Below are positions 29,458 through 37,463 of a stretch of 64,000 nt of DNA, one piece after another (the stretch's first letter is position 1; each line of letters starts with the position of its first letter). Both the position numbers and the translations under genes were made by a program. The stretch covers positions 113,668-177,667 of the forward strand of contig CAYSAQ010000003.1 of assembly GCA_964429235.1 (NCBI GenBank), given 5' to 3'. The notes beneath the pieces are model-generated. The model did not search any database and was not told where the DNA came from. It saw only the letters and a list, made by a program, of their open reading frames with translations. The stretch is from CAYSAQ01 sp964429235. Its GTDB lineage: Bacteria; Margulisbacteria; Riflemargulisbacteria; GWF2-35-9; DYQY01.

Positions 29458-30420
29458 GTGGGGGGAAATATTTTAACGCAGGAAGAACTGGATGCTCTTT
29501 TAACAGAAGATACTGACGCTCCAGATGAATCCATAAGTTTAAGTTATGTAGGCGATGCCAAACCCTATGATTTTAGAGTCCCAAACAAGTTTTCTAAAGA
29601 ATTGTTGCGTGGTTTAAAGACTATACATGACAATATGTCTCGTATGGTTAGTGCTTCATTGTCAGTTTTTTTGAGGCAAGATATTAAGATTTATTTAAAC
29701 TATTTAGAACAAAGATTGTATCAAGAATATATTGAAGAAGTCAGTGATGGTTCGCTATATTATTTAGTATCTTTTGTAGATGATCAGGCATTTGTTGGCA
29801 TTGATTCTAATATAGCATTGCTATTAGTTGAAAAATTGCTTGGAGGGAAAGGAACAACAACAAGTGTTTCTAGAAATGAGCCTACGGAGATTGAATCAAA
29901 GGTGATTGCAAATATCATGGATCAGATTTTCTCTTTGCAAAAAGAGAGCTGGGGCAGAGTAATGCATGAAGTTCCAAGAATAACTAAGGATGATGTTAAT
30001 CCAAACCTTATGCATTTATGTCAGCCAAATGATGCTGTTCTCAGTTTAAAGTTTGAAGTGATTATTGGCGATGAAGTAGGTAATATCACTTATTGTATTC
30101 CATTTGTTGCTTTAGAGAATATTATTAATCAGTTAACATCTGAAGATTCGGGATCAACCAGATCAAAAAAAGAAGAGAAAAAGACACAAGAAATAATAAA
30201 GAACATTGCTGATGCAGTAGTTCCTGTTACTTCAATTTTTGGAAGGACTGAGGTAACCGTTAATGATTTATTATGTTTACAAATAGGCGACATTATTCAA
30301 TTAGAGATGCCTCTAGATACTCCAGTTGTATTAAATGTAGGTGAGTTTAAAAAATTTAGTGGTGATTTAGGTATTTCAAATAAAAAATATGCACTTAAAG
30401 TTACGCATGTGCATTTTTAA
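29458..30420 (+). CDS. fliM: Flagellar motor switch protein FliM
   Basis: FliM forms the middle of the flagellar C-ring, binds phospho-CheY and sets the direction of rotation. The 320-residue protein has the N-terminal CheY-binding peptide (ILTQEELDALL, residues 5-15), the central CheC-like domain (about 40-225) and a C-terminal FliN-like domain (about 240-315). It starts with GTG, preceded by AGGGG at 8 bases. In many genomes fliM lies between fliL and fliN/fliY; here fliL and fliN are 30 kb away and adjacent to each other, so fliM has moved next to cheD and the HDOD gene. Its 3' end overlaps the convergent ymdB-like gene by 20 bases. Confidence 0.95.
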   Translation: MGGNILTQEELDALLTEDTDAPDESISLSYVGDAKPYDFRVPNKFSKELLRGLKTIHDNMSRMVSASLSVFLRQDIKIYLNYLEQRLYQEYIEEVSDGSLYYLVSFVDDQAFVGIDSNIALLLVEKLLGGKGTTTSVSRNEPTEIESKVIANIMDQIFSLQKESWGRVMHEVPRITKDDVNPNLMHLCQPNDAVLSLKFEVIIGDEVGNITYCIPFVALENIINQLTSEDSGSTRSKKEEKKTQEIIKNIADAVVPVTSIFGRTEVTVNDLLCLQIGDIIQLEMPLDTPVVLNVGEFKKFSGDLGISNKKYALKVTHVHF

Positions 30421-31192
30421 TTAATTTATTATGTGCTGTTATCGATTCAGCAGCTCCATCAGGGTTAATAACTAATTCTATGTAATTCAATAATGTATAA
30501 TTATCTGTTTTTGGAGGTGCAAATCTTTCAGGCATAGATGTGAGAAATCTTCTTAATACTGGTTCTGGCTTCATCCCAAGTATGCTGTTTTTTGCTCCTA
30601 CCATTCCTATGTCAGTTATATAGGCTGTATAATTATCAATTATTTCCGCATCGTTAGTTTGCACATGTGTATGTGTGCCTACTACCGCAGATACTCTATT
30701 TGCGAAGTGCATTGCCATAGCTTTTTTCTCAGAAGTAGCTTCTGCATGTATATCTAAGATTAATATGTCCGCATCATGTTCTTTTAAGAACTCCTCTGTC
30801 GCCCAGAAAGGGTTTTCTATCGGCGGCATAAAGACTTGCCCTAATAAGTTGATAATCGTTATTTTTGAGCCATTAACCGTTGTTGTGAAAAAAGTATTAC
30901 CTGGAACACCTTTGTTATAGTTAAGTGGTCTTATTAGACTAGTGTATTCATGCATGCTATCAATTATTTCTTTATTATCAAAGATATGGTTGCCTGAGGT
31001 TATACAATCAACACCATTTTCAATATACTCGTTATATACTTTAGGAGTAATTCCTTTGCCGTTTGAGGAGTTTTCCCCGTTAACAATAATTAAGTTAGCG
31101 TCATGTTTTTGTTTAAGCGAAGGAAGCTTTCTAAAGAAAGCCTCCCTGCCAATTTTGCCTACAATGTCTCCAAAAAATAGAACTCTAATCAT
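30401..31192 (-). CDS. ymdB: YmdB-family metallophosphoesterase (2',3'-cyclic phosphodiesterase type)
   Basis: This 263-residue protein belongs to the TIGR00282/YmdB family of dinuclear-metal phosphoesterases; Bacillus YmdB has 2',3'-cyclic nucleotide phosphodiesterase activity and affects biofilm and motility decisions. Seen here: FFGDIVGKIGR at the N-terminus (metal Asp), NGENSS, ITSGNHIFDNKE, ILDIHAEATSEK and VGTHTHVQTND, which together give the metal ligands. The gene begins with an ATG sharing its A with the rny TAA stop (TAATG), so it is translationally coupled to RNase Y, the usual pairing of this family. Its end overlaps fliM tail to tail. Confidence 0.93.
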   Translation of the reverse strand: MIRVLFFGDIVGKIGREAFFRKLPSLKQKHDANLIIVNGENSSNGKGITPKVYNEYIENGVDCITSGNHIFDNKEIIDSMHEYTSLIRPLNYNKGVPGNTFFTTTVNGSKITIINLLGQVFMPPIENPFWATEEFLKEHDADILILDIHAEATSEKKAMAMHFANRVSAVVGTHTHVQTNDAEIIDNYTAYITDIGMVGAKNSILGMKPEPVLRRFLTSMPERFAPPKTDNYTLLNYIELVINPDGAAESITAHNKLIKNAHA

Positions 31193-32730
31193 TAGGTAGC
31201 TACTTCTTGAATCCTTGTTTCCCTGATCACTGTAACTTTAATAGTTCCTGGATACTCAAGTTCGTTCTCAATTTTCTTTACGATGTCTCTTGCAAGTTTT
31301 GGAGAAAGCTTGTCATTAATAACATCAGGCTTAACCATTACTCTTATTTCTCTTCCAGATTGGATAGCAAAAGCTTTATCTACACCATTAAATGAAGTAG
31401 CTAAATTCTCAAGATTCTCAAGTCGCTTAACGTAAGCTTCTATAGATTCTCTTCTTGCGCCAGGTCTAGATGCAGAAATTGCATCCGCAGCAGCAACTAT
31501 GATTGCTTCAATTGTTTGAGGCTGAACCTCTTCATGGTGAGCTAATATAGCGTGAACAACTTCATCATTCTCTCCATGTTTTTTAGCAAATTCTGCTCCA
31601 AGTTGTGCGTGAGTACCTTCTTTTTCGAAGTCAAAAGATTTACCTAAATCATGCAATAGTCCTGCTCTTCTAGCTAAACGAACGTTAACCCCAAGCTCTT
31701 GAGCCATTAATGATGATAAGTGAGCAACCTCAATGCTGTGTTGCATTACGTTTTGGCCATAACTAGTTCTGTAATTTAATCTACCTAGAAGATAGATTAT
31801 TTCTTGTGAAAGATTTTGAACATCAGCATCTAGAGCAGTCTTTTCTCCAAGTTCCATAATGTTCAGTTCTAATTCTTTTTTTGCTTGATTATAAACATCT
31901 TCAATTCTAGTAGGGTGGATTCTTCCATCTGTTACTAGTTTTGATAATGTAAGTTTTGCAATTTCTCTTCTAATCGGATCAAATCCTGATAAAACAACTG
32001 CTTCAGGAGTATCATCAATGATTAGGTCTATACCCGTAAGAGTTTCAAATGCTCTTATGTTTCTACCTTCTCTACCGATTATTCTTCCTTTCATGTCATC
32101 ACTTGGTAAAGTAACAACAGAGGTAGTAACTTCTACCACATTATCAACTGCACATCTTTGGATAGCTGTAGCAATAATCTCTCTAGATTTTTTAAGTGCT
32201 GTTTTTTGTGCAAGTTCCTCTGTTTCTTTGATCATTTTTGATGCATCATATTTGACTTCTCTTTCCATGTGATCAAGAAGCATTTTTTTTGCCTCATCCT
32301 TACTTAGTCCTGAAATATTTTCTAGAACATTTGATTGCTCTTCAAAAATTTTGTCTAATTCTTCGTTTCTCTTCTGTAGAGATTCTTCTTTTCTTTTATT
32401 ATCATGTGTAAGCAAATCTAGGTTTGCTTCTTTTTTATCTAGATTTTCTTCCTTTTGAATTAATCTATTTTCAGCTGAAGCTATTTTGTCTCTTTCTTTT
32501 CTCGCCTCATCTTCTAGTTCATTTTTCTTTAGATGTAGTTCTTCCTTAGATTGAAGAATAGATTCTCTTCTAATATCTTCTGCTTTTCTTTCTGCTTCTT
32601 TTAATATCTTTACTGACTGTTGCTTTGTATCTCTTTCTTTTTTCAGTACTGATTGTTCTTTTGTTAATAGGAATACCACTATAAGTAGTAGTATCACAGT
32701 AACTGCTGCTAATATTATTGTTGTTAACAT
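31192..32730 (-). CDS. rny: Ribonuclease Y
   Basis: RNase Y is a membrane-anchored endoribonuclease that starts mRNA decay in bacteria lacking RNase E. The 512-residue product shows the full family layout: an N-terminal transmembrane helix (residues 2-22), a long charged coiled coil (about 25-190), a KH RNA-binding domain with GRIIGREGRNIRAFE, and an HD domain with HSIEVAHLSSLMA and AGLLHDLGK. The length is normal for the family. It lies 25 bases downstream of recA and is coupled to ymdB by a TAATG junction. Confidence 0.97.
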   Translation of the reverse strand: MLTTIILAAVTVILLLIVVFLLTKEQSVLKKERDTKQQSVKILKEAERKAEDIRRESILQSKEELHLKKNELEDEARKERDKIASAENRLIQKEENLDKKEANLDLLTHDNKRKEESLQKRNEELDKIFEEQSNVLENISGLSKDEAKKMLLDHMEREVKYDASKMIKETEELAQKTALKKSREIIATAIQRCAVDNVVEVTTSVVTLPSDDMKGRIIGREGRNIRAFETLTGIDLIIDDTPEAVVLSGFDPIRREIAKLTLSKLVTDGRIHPTRIEDVYNQAKKELELNIMELGEKTALDADVQNLSQEIIYLLGRLNYRTSYGQNVMQHSIEVAHLSSLMAQELGVNVRLARRAGLLHDLGKSFDFEKEGTHAQLGAEFAKKHGENDEVVHAILAHHEEVQPQTIEAIIVAAADAISASRPGARRESIEAYVKRLENLENLATSFNGVDKAFAIQSGREIRVMVKPDVINDKLSPKLARDIVKKIENELEYPGTIKVTVIRETRIQEVAT

Positions 32731-32755
32731 TTTATTGTCCTTTCTTTATAATTTT

Positions 32756-33748
32756 CTAACTATTTTCTTTTAACTTTTTTGTCACGATTTCAGTTATTTC
32801 TTTTAAAATTTCTGGCTTATCATTTAGATATACTTGTGCGTTATCCCTTCCTTGACCTATCTTTTCGTCTTTGTAGCTATACCATGATCCGTATTTTTCA
32901 ATAATCTTATATTCAACAGCAAGATCAAGCACTTCTCCTGTTCTTGAAATTCCCTTACCATATATAATCTCAAATAAAGCTTCTTTAAAAGGAGGGGCTA
33001 CTTTGTTTTTTACAACTTTTACCTTAGTCATAGTTCCTACAAATGTATCACCTTTTTTAATACTTTCTTTTTTTCTAATATCGAGCCTAATTGACGCATA
33101 GAATTTAAGAGCTTTACCACCAGTTGTAACTTCTGGGCTTCCGTAGATTACGCCAACTTTTTCTCTAAGCTGGTTTACGAAGATAACGGTACACGAGGAT
33201 TTACTTACTACAGCTGTAAGTTTTCTAAGTGCTTGAGACATTAATCTTGCTTGTAGTCCTACATGGCGGTCTCCCATTTCACCGTTTAGTTCATCTTTAG
33301 GAACAAGTGCTGCGACCGAGTCAACAACAATGATATCTATAGCACCACTTTTGACTAGAGTTTCTACTATATCTAATGCTTGTTCCCCCCAGTCTGGTTG
33401 AGAAATAAGTAATTCTTGTGTATTAACCCCAATATTCTTTGCGTAAGCTGGATCAAGAGCATGTTCTGCATCAATAAATGCACAGATTCCGCCAGTTTTT
33501 TGAGCTTCAGCAATAATATGAAGAGTTACGGTTGTTTTACCTGAGCTTTCAGGGCCATATATTTCTACAATTCTTCCTTTAGGGATTCCGCCTACTCCTA
33601 GAGCACTATCAAGTTTGATAGAACCCGTAGAGGTAGTTTCTATATTTAGATGTTTTTTATCCCCCATCTTCATTATAGAACCTTTACCGAATTCTTTTTC
33701 TATTTGTTGTATCGCAAGTTCAAGATTTTTATTAGATTTATCAGCCAT
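32756..33748 (-). CDS. recA: Recombinase RecA
   Basis: RecA forms ATP-dependent filaments on single-stranded DNA, drives strand exchange and triggers SOS cleavage. The 330-residue protein has Walker A GPESSGKTT (residues 65-73), the Walker B region IIVVDSVAALVPK, loop L1 near GEMGDRHVG and loop L2 near YGSPEVTTGGKALKFYAS. The acidic C-terminal tail of longer RecAs is short here. A strong GGAGG lies before the ATG, inside the end of cinA, which overlaps by 8 bases. No LexA gene or obvious operator was noticed. Confidence 0.98.
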   Translation of the reverse strand: MADKSNKNLELAIQQIEKEFGKGSIMKMGDKKHLNIETTSTGSIKLDSALGVGGIPKGRIVEIYGPESSGKTTVTLHIIAEAQKTGGICAFIDAEHALDPAYAKNIGVNTQELLISQPDWGEQALDIVETLVKSGAIDIIVVDSVAALVPKDELNGEMGDRHVGLQARLMSQALRKLTAVVSKSSCTVIFVNQLREKVGVIYGSPEVTTGGKALKFYASIRLDIRKKESIKKGDTFVGTMTKVKVVKNKVAPPFKEALFEIIYGKGISRTGEVLDLAVEYKIIEKYGSWYSYKDEKIGQGRDNAQVYLNDKPEILKEITEIVTKKLKENS

Positions 33749-34277
33749 TATTTCCTCCTTTGTTTTTGTTTGAAAGCATGTACTTGAGAATCTCGAGTAC
33801 AGAGAATGTCGTTTGTTTTATTATATCGTTGCGTTCACCTTCAAATTGGTGTTTTTGAGTTATTTCTTCTTCATCAACAATCACAGATGTGTATACAAGT
33901 CCTACTTGTTCATTGCTAACTTTAGGACCAGCATAGCCAGTAGTAGATAGACTAATATTTGATTGGAATTTTCTTTTTATTCCTTTTGCCATTTCGGAAG
34001 CAACTTGTGAGCTTACTTCTCCGTAATTTTTAATAGTTTTAGGCGCTACTAAACATTCTTGAACCTTTAATTGATTAGAATAAGCAATAATTCCACCAAG
34101 AAATACTGAAGAAGCTCCTGGGATTTTTGTGAATGATGTAGCAATATCACCACCTGTAATTGATTCGGCAGTAGTAATAGTTTTATTTTGCTCTTTTATT
34201 AGATCATAAATCTTGAAAGGTAACATATTTAAATCATTAAGTTCGGTATCTGTAAGTATATTTTTAAAATCAACCAC
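33741..34277 (-). CDS. pncC: CinA C-terminal-domain nicotinamide-nucleotide amidase (PncC type)
   Basis: This is a stand-alone CinA C-terminal domain of 178 residues. PncC deamidates nicotinamide mononucleotide to nicotinate mononucleotide, recycling pyridine nucleotide. Family motifs visible are TTAESITGG near residue 36, PGASSVFLGGIIAYSN, a serine-containing LSTTGYAGP and the VGLVYTSV strand. The N-terminal molybdopterin-binding-like CinA domain is absent and replaced by about 20 unremarkable residues. It overlaps both pgsA and recA by 8 bases. The cinA-recA pairing is classical, and the pairing with pgsA is common in Gram-positive-like gene orders. Confidence 0.88.
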   Translation of the reverse strand: MVDFKNILTDTELNDLNMLPFKIYDLIKEQNKTITTAESITGGDIATSFTKIPGASSVFLGGIIAYSNQLKVQECLVAPKTIKNYGEVSSQVASEMAKGIKRKFQSNISLSTTGYAGPKVSNEQVGLVYTSVIVDEEEITQKHQFEGERNDIIKQTTFSVLEILKYMLSNKNKGGNNG

Positions 34278-34785
34278 GGAGGACCTCCTTATTTTTAAGG
34301 AAATAATTTGTACCAGATAATACCGTTATTATAACAGTTAGTATTATTAATACTTGTGAGCCAGGTAGCTCCAACATAAGGAATGCAAGTAACGTAAATT
34401 GTAGAACAGTTTTTATTTTCCCAAACATGTCTGCTTTTATTACTATATTTTTTAATGCTGCAATAGAGCGTAGACCAAGCACTGCATATTCTCTAAAGAT
34501 TATTATTGCTGTCCAATAGAACTCGATTTGTCCGTATTGAGTAAATAAAAGTAACATAGTGGTAACTAGTATTTTATCTGCTAATGGATCTAGAAGCTTT
34601 CCTAAATCAGTTATTTGATTATATTTTCTGGCTACATATCCATCTAGGTAATCGGTAAAAATAATTAATAAATATAAGGCAAATGAAACCAATTCCTGAA
34701 AAGGAAACAGGTTTGTTAACATAAGGATTACTAGGAGGGGAATAAATAGAATGCGAAGTATTGTTATCTTTGTTGCTACGGTCAA
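34270..34785 (-). CDS. pgsA: CDP-diacylglycerol--glycerol-3-phosphate 3-phosphatidyltransferase
   Basis: PgsA makes phosphatidylglycerol phosphate from CDP-diacylglycerol and glycerol 3-phosphate, the committed step to phosphatidylglycerol. The 171-residue integral membrane protein has the CDP-alcohol phosphotransferase signature D-x2-D-G-x2-A-R-x8-G-x3-D-x3-D, seen as DYLDGYVAR followed by GKLLDPLADK (about residues 45-73), plus several hydrophobic helices. It starts with TTG inside a TTGA overlap with the rimO stop, which indicates translational coupling. Confidence 0.93.
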   Translation of the reverse strand: MTVATKITILRILFIPLLVILMLTNLFPFQELVSFALYLLIIFTDYLDGYVARKYNQITDLGKLLDPLADKILVTTMLLLFTQYGQIEFYWTAIIIFREYAVLGLRSIAALKNIVIKADMFGKIKTVLQFTLLAFLMLELPGSQVLIILTVIITVLSGTNYFLKNKEVLRG

Positions 34786-36083
34786 GTAAACTCGCCAATC
34801 AAATCATATTGAAGGGCTTTTTTAATCTTAACTTTTTTTATTTGACCTATATCCGTATCATTAACATCGTTAATAAATACAAATCCGTCTATTTCTGGTG
34901 CATCAAAGTACCTTCTGCCACCATTTAAGTTATCGATCATTATTTCCATTGTTTGCCCTACATATTTCTTATTTAATTTAGTACTAATTAGTTGTTGCCT
35001 TTTCATGATCTTGTCGACCCTGCGGTCTTTAACATCCTCTTCCAACTTTCCCTCCAGTTTAGAAGAAGCGATGTTTTCTTGATCTGAATAAGCAAAAACA
35101 CCAAGGTGATCAAATTTTATTTGATCTAAAAAAGTATACAACTCTGCAAATTCTGTTTCAGTTTCACCAGGAAATCCTGTGATTACAGTTGTTCTTAATT
35201 TCGCATCCGATAATTCTTTTTTAACAAGACTAATGATTTTAACTATTGTGCTCTTAGAACTTTTACGGTTCATCTTTGTTAATATTTTATCACTTATATG
35301 CTGAATTGGCATATCTATATAGCGAACTATCTTTTTAGACGCTTTGATTGTTTTAATCAACTCTTCAGTTATATTGTCGGGATATAGGTATAAAAGCCTA
35401 ATCCATTCGATTTTCTTAATTTGTTCTAAGTCTTTTAATAATGCAGGTAATCTATAGTTTTCGCCATCATTGTAGCTGGTAATATCTTGAGCAATTAGAA
35501 TGATTTCTTTTACTCCTCTATTTGCAAGAATTTTAGCTTCATTTAATATGTCTTCTGATTTTTTAAAATAAGAGCCACCTCGAAGTTTGGGAATCTTACA
35601 AAAGGAACATCCGTGATTACAACCATCACCTATCTTAAGATAAGCATAGTGAGGAGGAGTTGCTTGAATTCTTTCTTCTTGTCCTAGTAAGTTATTTTCT
35701 CTGTTGCTGTAGATTTGATTTTGTCCATCAGAAGTTGAGATGCTTTCTAATAAACTATTTATTTGTAAAAGAGCGCCTGTATTAATAGTTCCATCAATGA
35801 AAGGGTAGTCAGTTGTGATAGTTTCTTTTTTTTCTTCAACGAAACATCCAGCAATTATTATTTTTCTTCCCTGTTTGGATTTTTTCCAGTCCCTAAGTTC
35901 AATAATGTTTTCAATAGTTTCTTCAGTTGCAGATTCAATGAACGCACATGTGTTTAATATCATGACATCAGCTTCATCCATATTGTTGGTGAGCTGATGT
36001 TCTTTATTAACTTGTCCAATCATTGTCTCTGTATCAACAAGGTTTTTTGGACAGCCTAAGCTGATAAATCCAATTTTGATGAT
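34782..36083 (-). CDS. rimO: Ribosomal protein S12 methylthiotransferase RimO, apparent ATC start
   Basis: RimO is a radical-SAM enzyme with two [4Fe-4S] clusters that methylthiolates an aspartate of ribosomal protein S12. It has an N-terminal MTTase domain, a radical SAM core with CNHGCSFCKIP (C-x3-C-x2-C) and a C-terminal TRAM domain. The first ATG (36023-36021) would give 413 residues and delete the conserved start of the family. Upstream in the same frame the DNA encodes KIGFISLGCPKNLVDTE, including a conserved cluster-binding Cys. The frame is bounded by a stop at 36098-36096 and holds no ATG, GTG or TTG in between. ATC codons occur at 36083 (forming TAATC with the metK stop) and 36080, with an AGAGG about 7 bases upstream. 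I therefore place the start at an ATC, about 433 residues; a base error turning TAATG into TAATC is the alternative. Confidence 0.85.
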   Translation of the reverse strand: MIKIGFISLGCPKNLVDTETMIGQVNKEHQLTNNMDEADVMILNTCAFIESATEETIENIIELRDWKKSKQGRKIIIAGCFVEEKKETITTDYPFIDGTINTGALLQINSLLESISTSDGQNQIYSNRENNLLGQEERIQATPPHYAYLKIGDGCNHGCSFCKIPKLRGGSYFKKSEDILNEAKILANRGVKEIILIAQDITSYNDGENYRLPALLKDLEQIKKIEWIRLLYLYPDNITEELIKTIKASKKIVRYIDMPIQHISDKILTKMNRKSSKSTIVKIISLVKKELSDAKLRTTVITGFPGETETEFAELYTFLDQIKFDHLGVFAYSDQENIASSKLEGKLEEDVKDRRVDKIMKRQQLISTKLNKKYVGQTMEIMIDNLNGGRRYFDAPEIDGFVFINDVNDTDIGQIKKVKIKKALQYDLIGEFT

Positions 36084-37249
36084 TAAACCTCTTTTTTAAG
36101 AACAGAAACTTTATCTAATTTTTCCCAAGGAAAATGCTCTCTTCCAAAGTGACCATAAGCTGCTGTTTCTTCATATATAGGTCTTTTTAACCCAAAAGCT
36201 TCAATTATATCTTTTGGTTTTATTGGGAAATGTTTATAGATTAAATCTGTAATTTTTTCATCTGAAAGTTTGCCAGTATCAAATGTTTCAACAAAAATAG
36301 ATACAGGTTCTGCTTTTCCAATAGCGTATGCTAGTTGCACTTCGCATTTATCAGCTAAACCAGCTGCTACAATGTTTTTAGCTATGTATCTTGCTGCGTA
36401 TGCTGCAGAACGGTCTACTTTAGAAGCGTCTTTGCCACTGAAAGCACCACCGCCATGTCTGCTCATTCCGCCATAAGTGTCTACTATGATTTTTCTGCCA
36501 GTTAGACCACAGTCACCCATTGGACCACCAATAACAAATCTACCAGTAGGGTTGATGTAAATATGCTCATCTTTAATTCCATCTAGAAGTTTTTTAGGAA
36601 TAGTCGGTTTAATTACTTTTTCAATAAGGTCTTCTCTGATTTGTTCTAATGTAACATCTTCACCATGTTGTGTAGAAATAACAATAGTATCAATGTTTTT
36701 AGGCCCATTTTCATCATAATGTACAGTCACCTGTGATTTGCTATCTGGCTTAAGGTAAGCAAGTTTTCCATTTTTTCTAAGTTCAGCTAATTTAATTAAT
36801 AATTGGTGAGAAAGTTCAATAGGAAGTGGCATTAATGTTTTAGTTTCGTTTGTTGCATAACCAAACATTATTCCTTGGTCACCAGCTCCTTGTTCACAGA
36901 AAAGTCCTTCTCCTTCAGTAACACCTTGAGAAATATCAGGTGATTGGTGCCCCAGAGCATTAATAACAGCACAAGTTTTGTAGTCAAATCCATCGCTTGA
37001 ATCTGCATATCCTATTTTTTTAACAGTATTTCTTATGATTTCCTCATAATGAATAACCGCTTTAGTTGTAATTTCACCAGAGACAATAACCATTCCAGTT
37101 TTTACCATAGTTTCACATGCTACTCTCGATTCTGGATCTTGTGCTAAACAAGCATCTAGAATAGCATCGCTAATTTGGTCTGCCATTTTATCGGGATGAC
37201 CTTCAGATACACTTTCTGAAGTAAATAGGCATTCGTGTCTTGATTTCAT
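36083..37249 (-). CDS. metK: S-adenosylmethionine synthetase
   Basis: MetK makes S-adenosylmethionine from methionine and ATP, the methyl donor and radical-SAM substrate used by RimO next door. The 388-residue protein is full length, with SVSEGHPDKMADQISDA at the N-terminus (ATP and Mg site), GAGDQGIMFGYA, NPTGRFVIGGPMGDCGLTG and GGGAFSGKDASKVDRSAAY. AAAGGAG stands 8 bases before the ATG. Its 3' end carries the Shine-Dalgarno-like AGAGG for rimO. Confidence 0.98.
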   Translation of the reverse strand: MKSRHECLFTSESVSEGHPDKMADQISDAILDACLAQDPESRVACETMVKTGMVIVSGEITTKAVIHYEEIIRNTVKKIGYADSSDGFDYKTCAVINALGHQSPDISQGVTEGEGLFCEQGAGDQGIMFGYATNETKTLMPLPIELSHQLLIKLAELRKNGKLAYLKPDSKSQVTVHYDENGPKNIDTIVISTQHGEDVTLEQIREDLIEKVIKPTIPKKLLDGIKDEHIYINPTGRFVIGGPMGDCGLTGRKIIVDTYGGMSRHGGGAFSGKDASKVDRSAAYAARYIAKNIVAAGLADKCEVQLAYAIGKAEPVSIFVETFDTGKLSDEKITDLIYKHFPIKPKDIIEAFGLKRPIYEETAAYGHFGREHFPWEKLDKVSVLKKEV

Positions 37250-37463
37250 ATTTTTTTCTCCTTTAAATAAATGTTTAAAATTATTTTTGATGGGGAATAT
37301 TATATATGGTTTGATATTAAAAAAAAAGCATTATATAAGGATTGACATGATTACAATTAATATTTCAGAAATTATAAAATTTAATTCAGATATAATAACA
37401 GATATCAATATTCCTATTCCTGTCAGCCGAAGTTTAATATAGAATAGTAGGTAGGGGAAAAGA
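37250..37463. promoter_or_regulatory. Divergent intergenic region between metK and the GAF/PP2C gene
   Basis: A TATAAT on the minus strand at 37304-37299 is a reasonable metK -10, giving a leader of roughly 43 bases. That is too short for a SAM riboswitch and no riboswitch fold was evident. A second minus-strand TATAAT lies at 37335-37330. On the plus strand a TTGACA (37342-37347) has no -10 at proper spacing, and a TATAAT at 37391-37396 and a TATAGA at 37438-37443 are candidate -10s for the phosphatase gene, which has a GGTAGGGGAA ribosome binding site. No further gene is visible. Confidence 0.4.

Noticed and set aside
30421..30456. GCTG...CAGC inverted repeat as a terminator after fliM
   Set aside because: The stem is short, the loop is 9 bases and no T-tract follows; it lies within the ymdB coding sequence.
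36021..36023. ATG at 36023 as the rimO start
   Set aside because: It would delete the conserved LGCPKN segment with a cluster ligand, although the upstream codons are in frame and clearly conserved.
37250..37463. SAM riboswitch upstream of metK
   Set aside because: The leader after the best -10 is only about 43 bases and no paired helices or terminator of a SAM riboswitch are visible.
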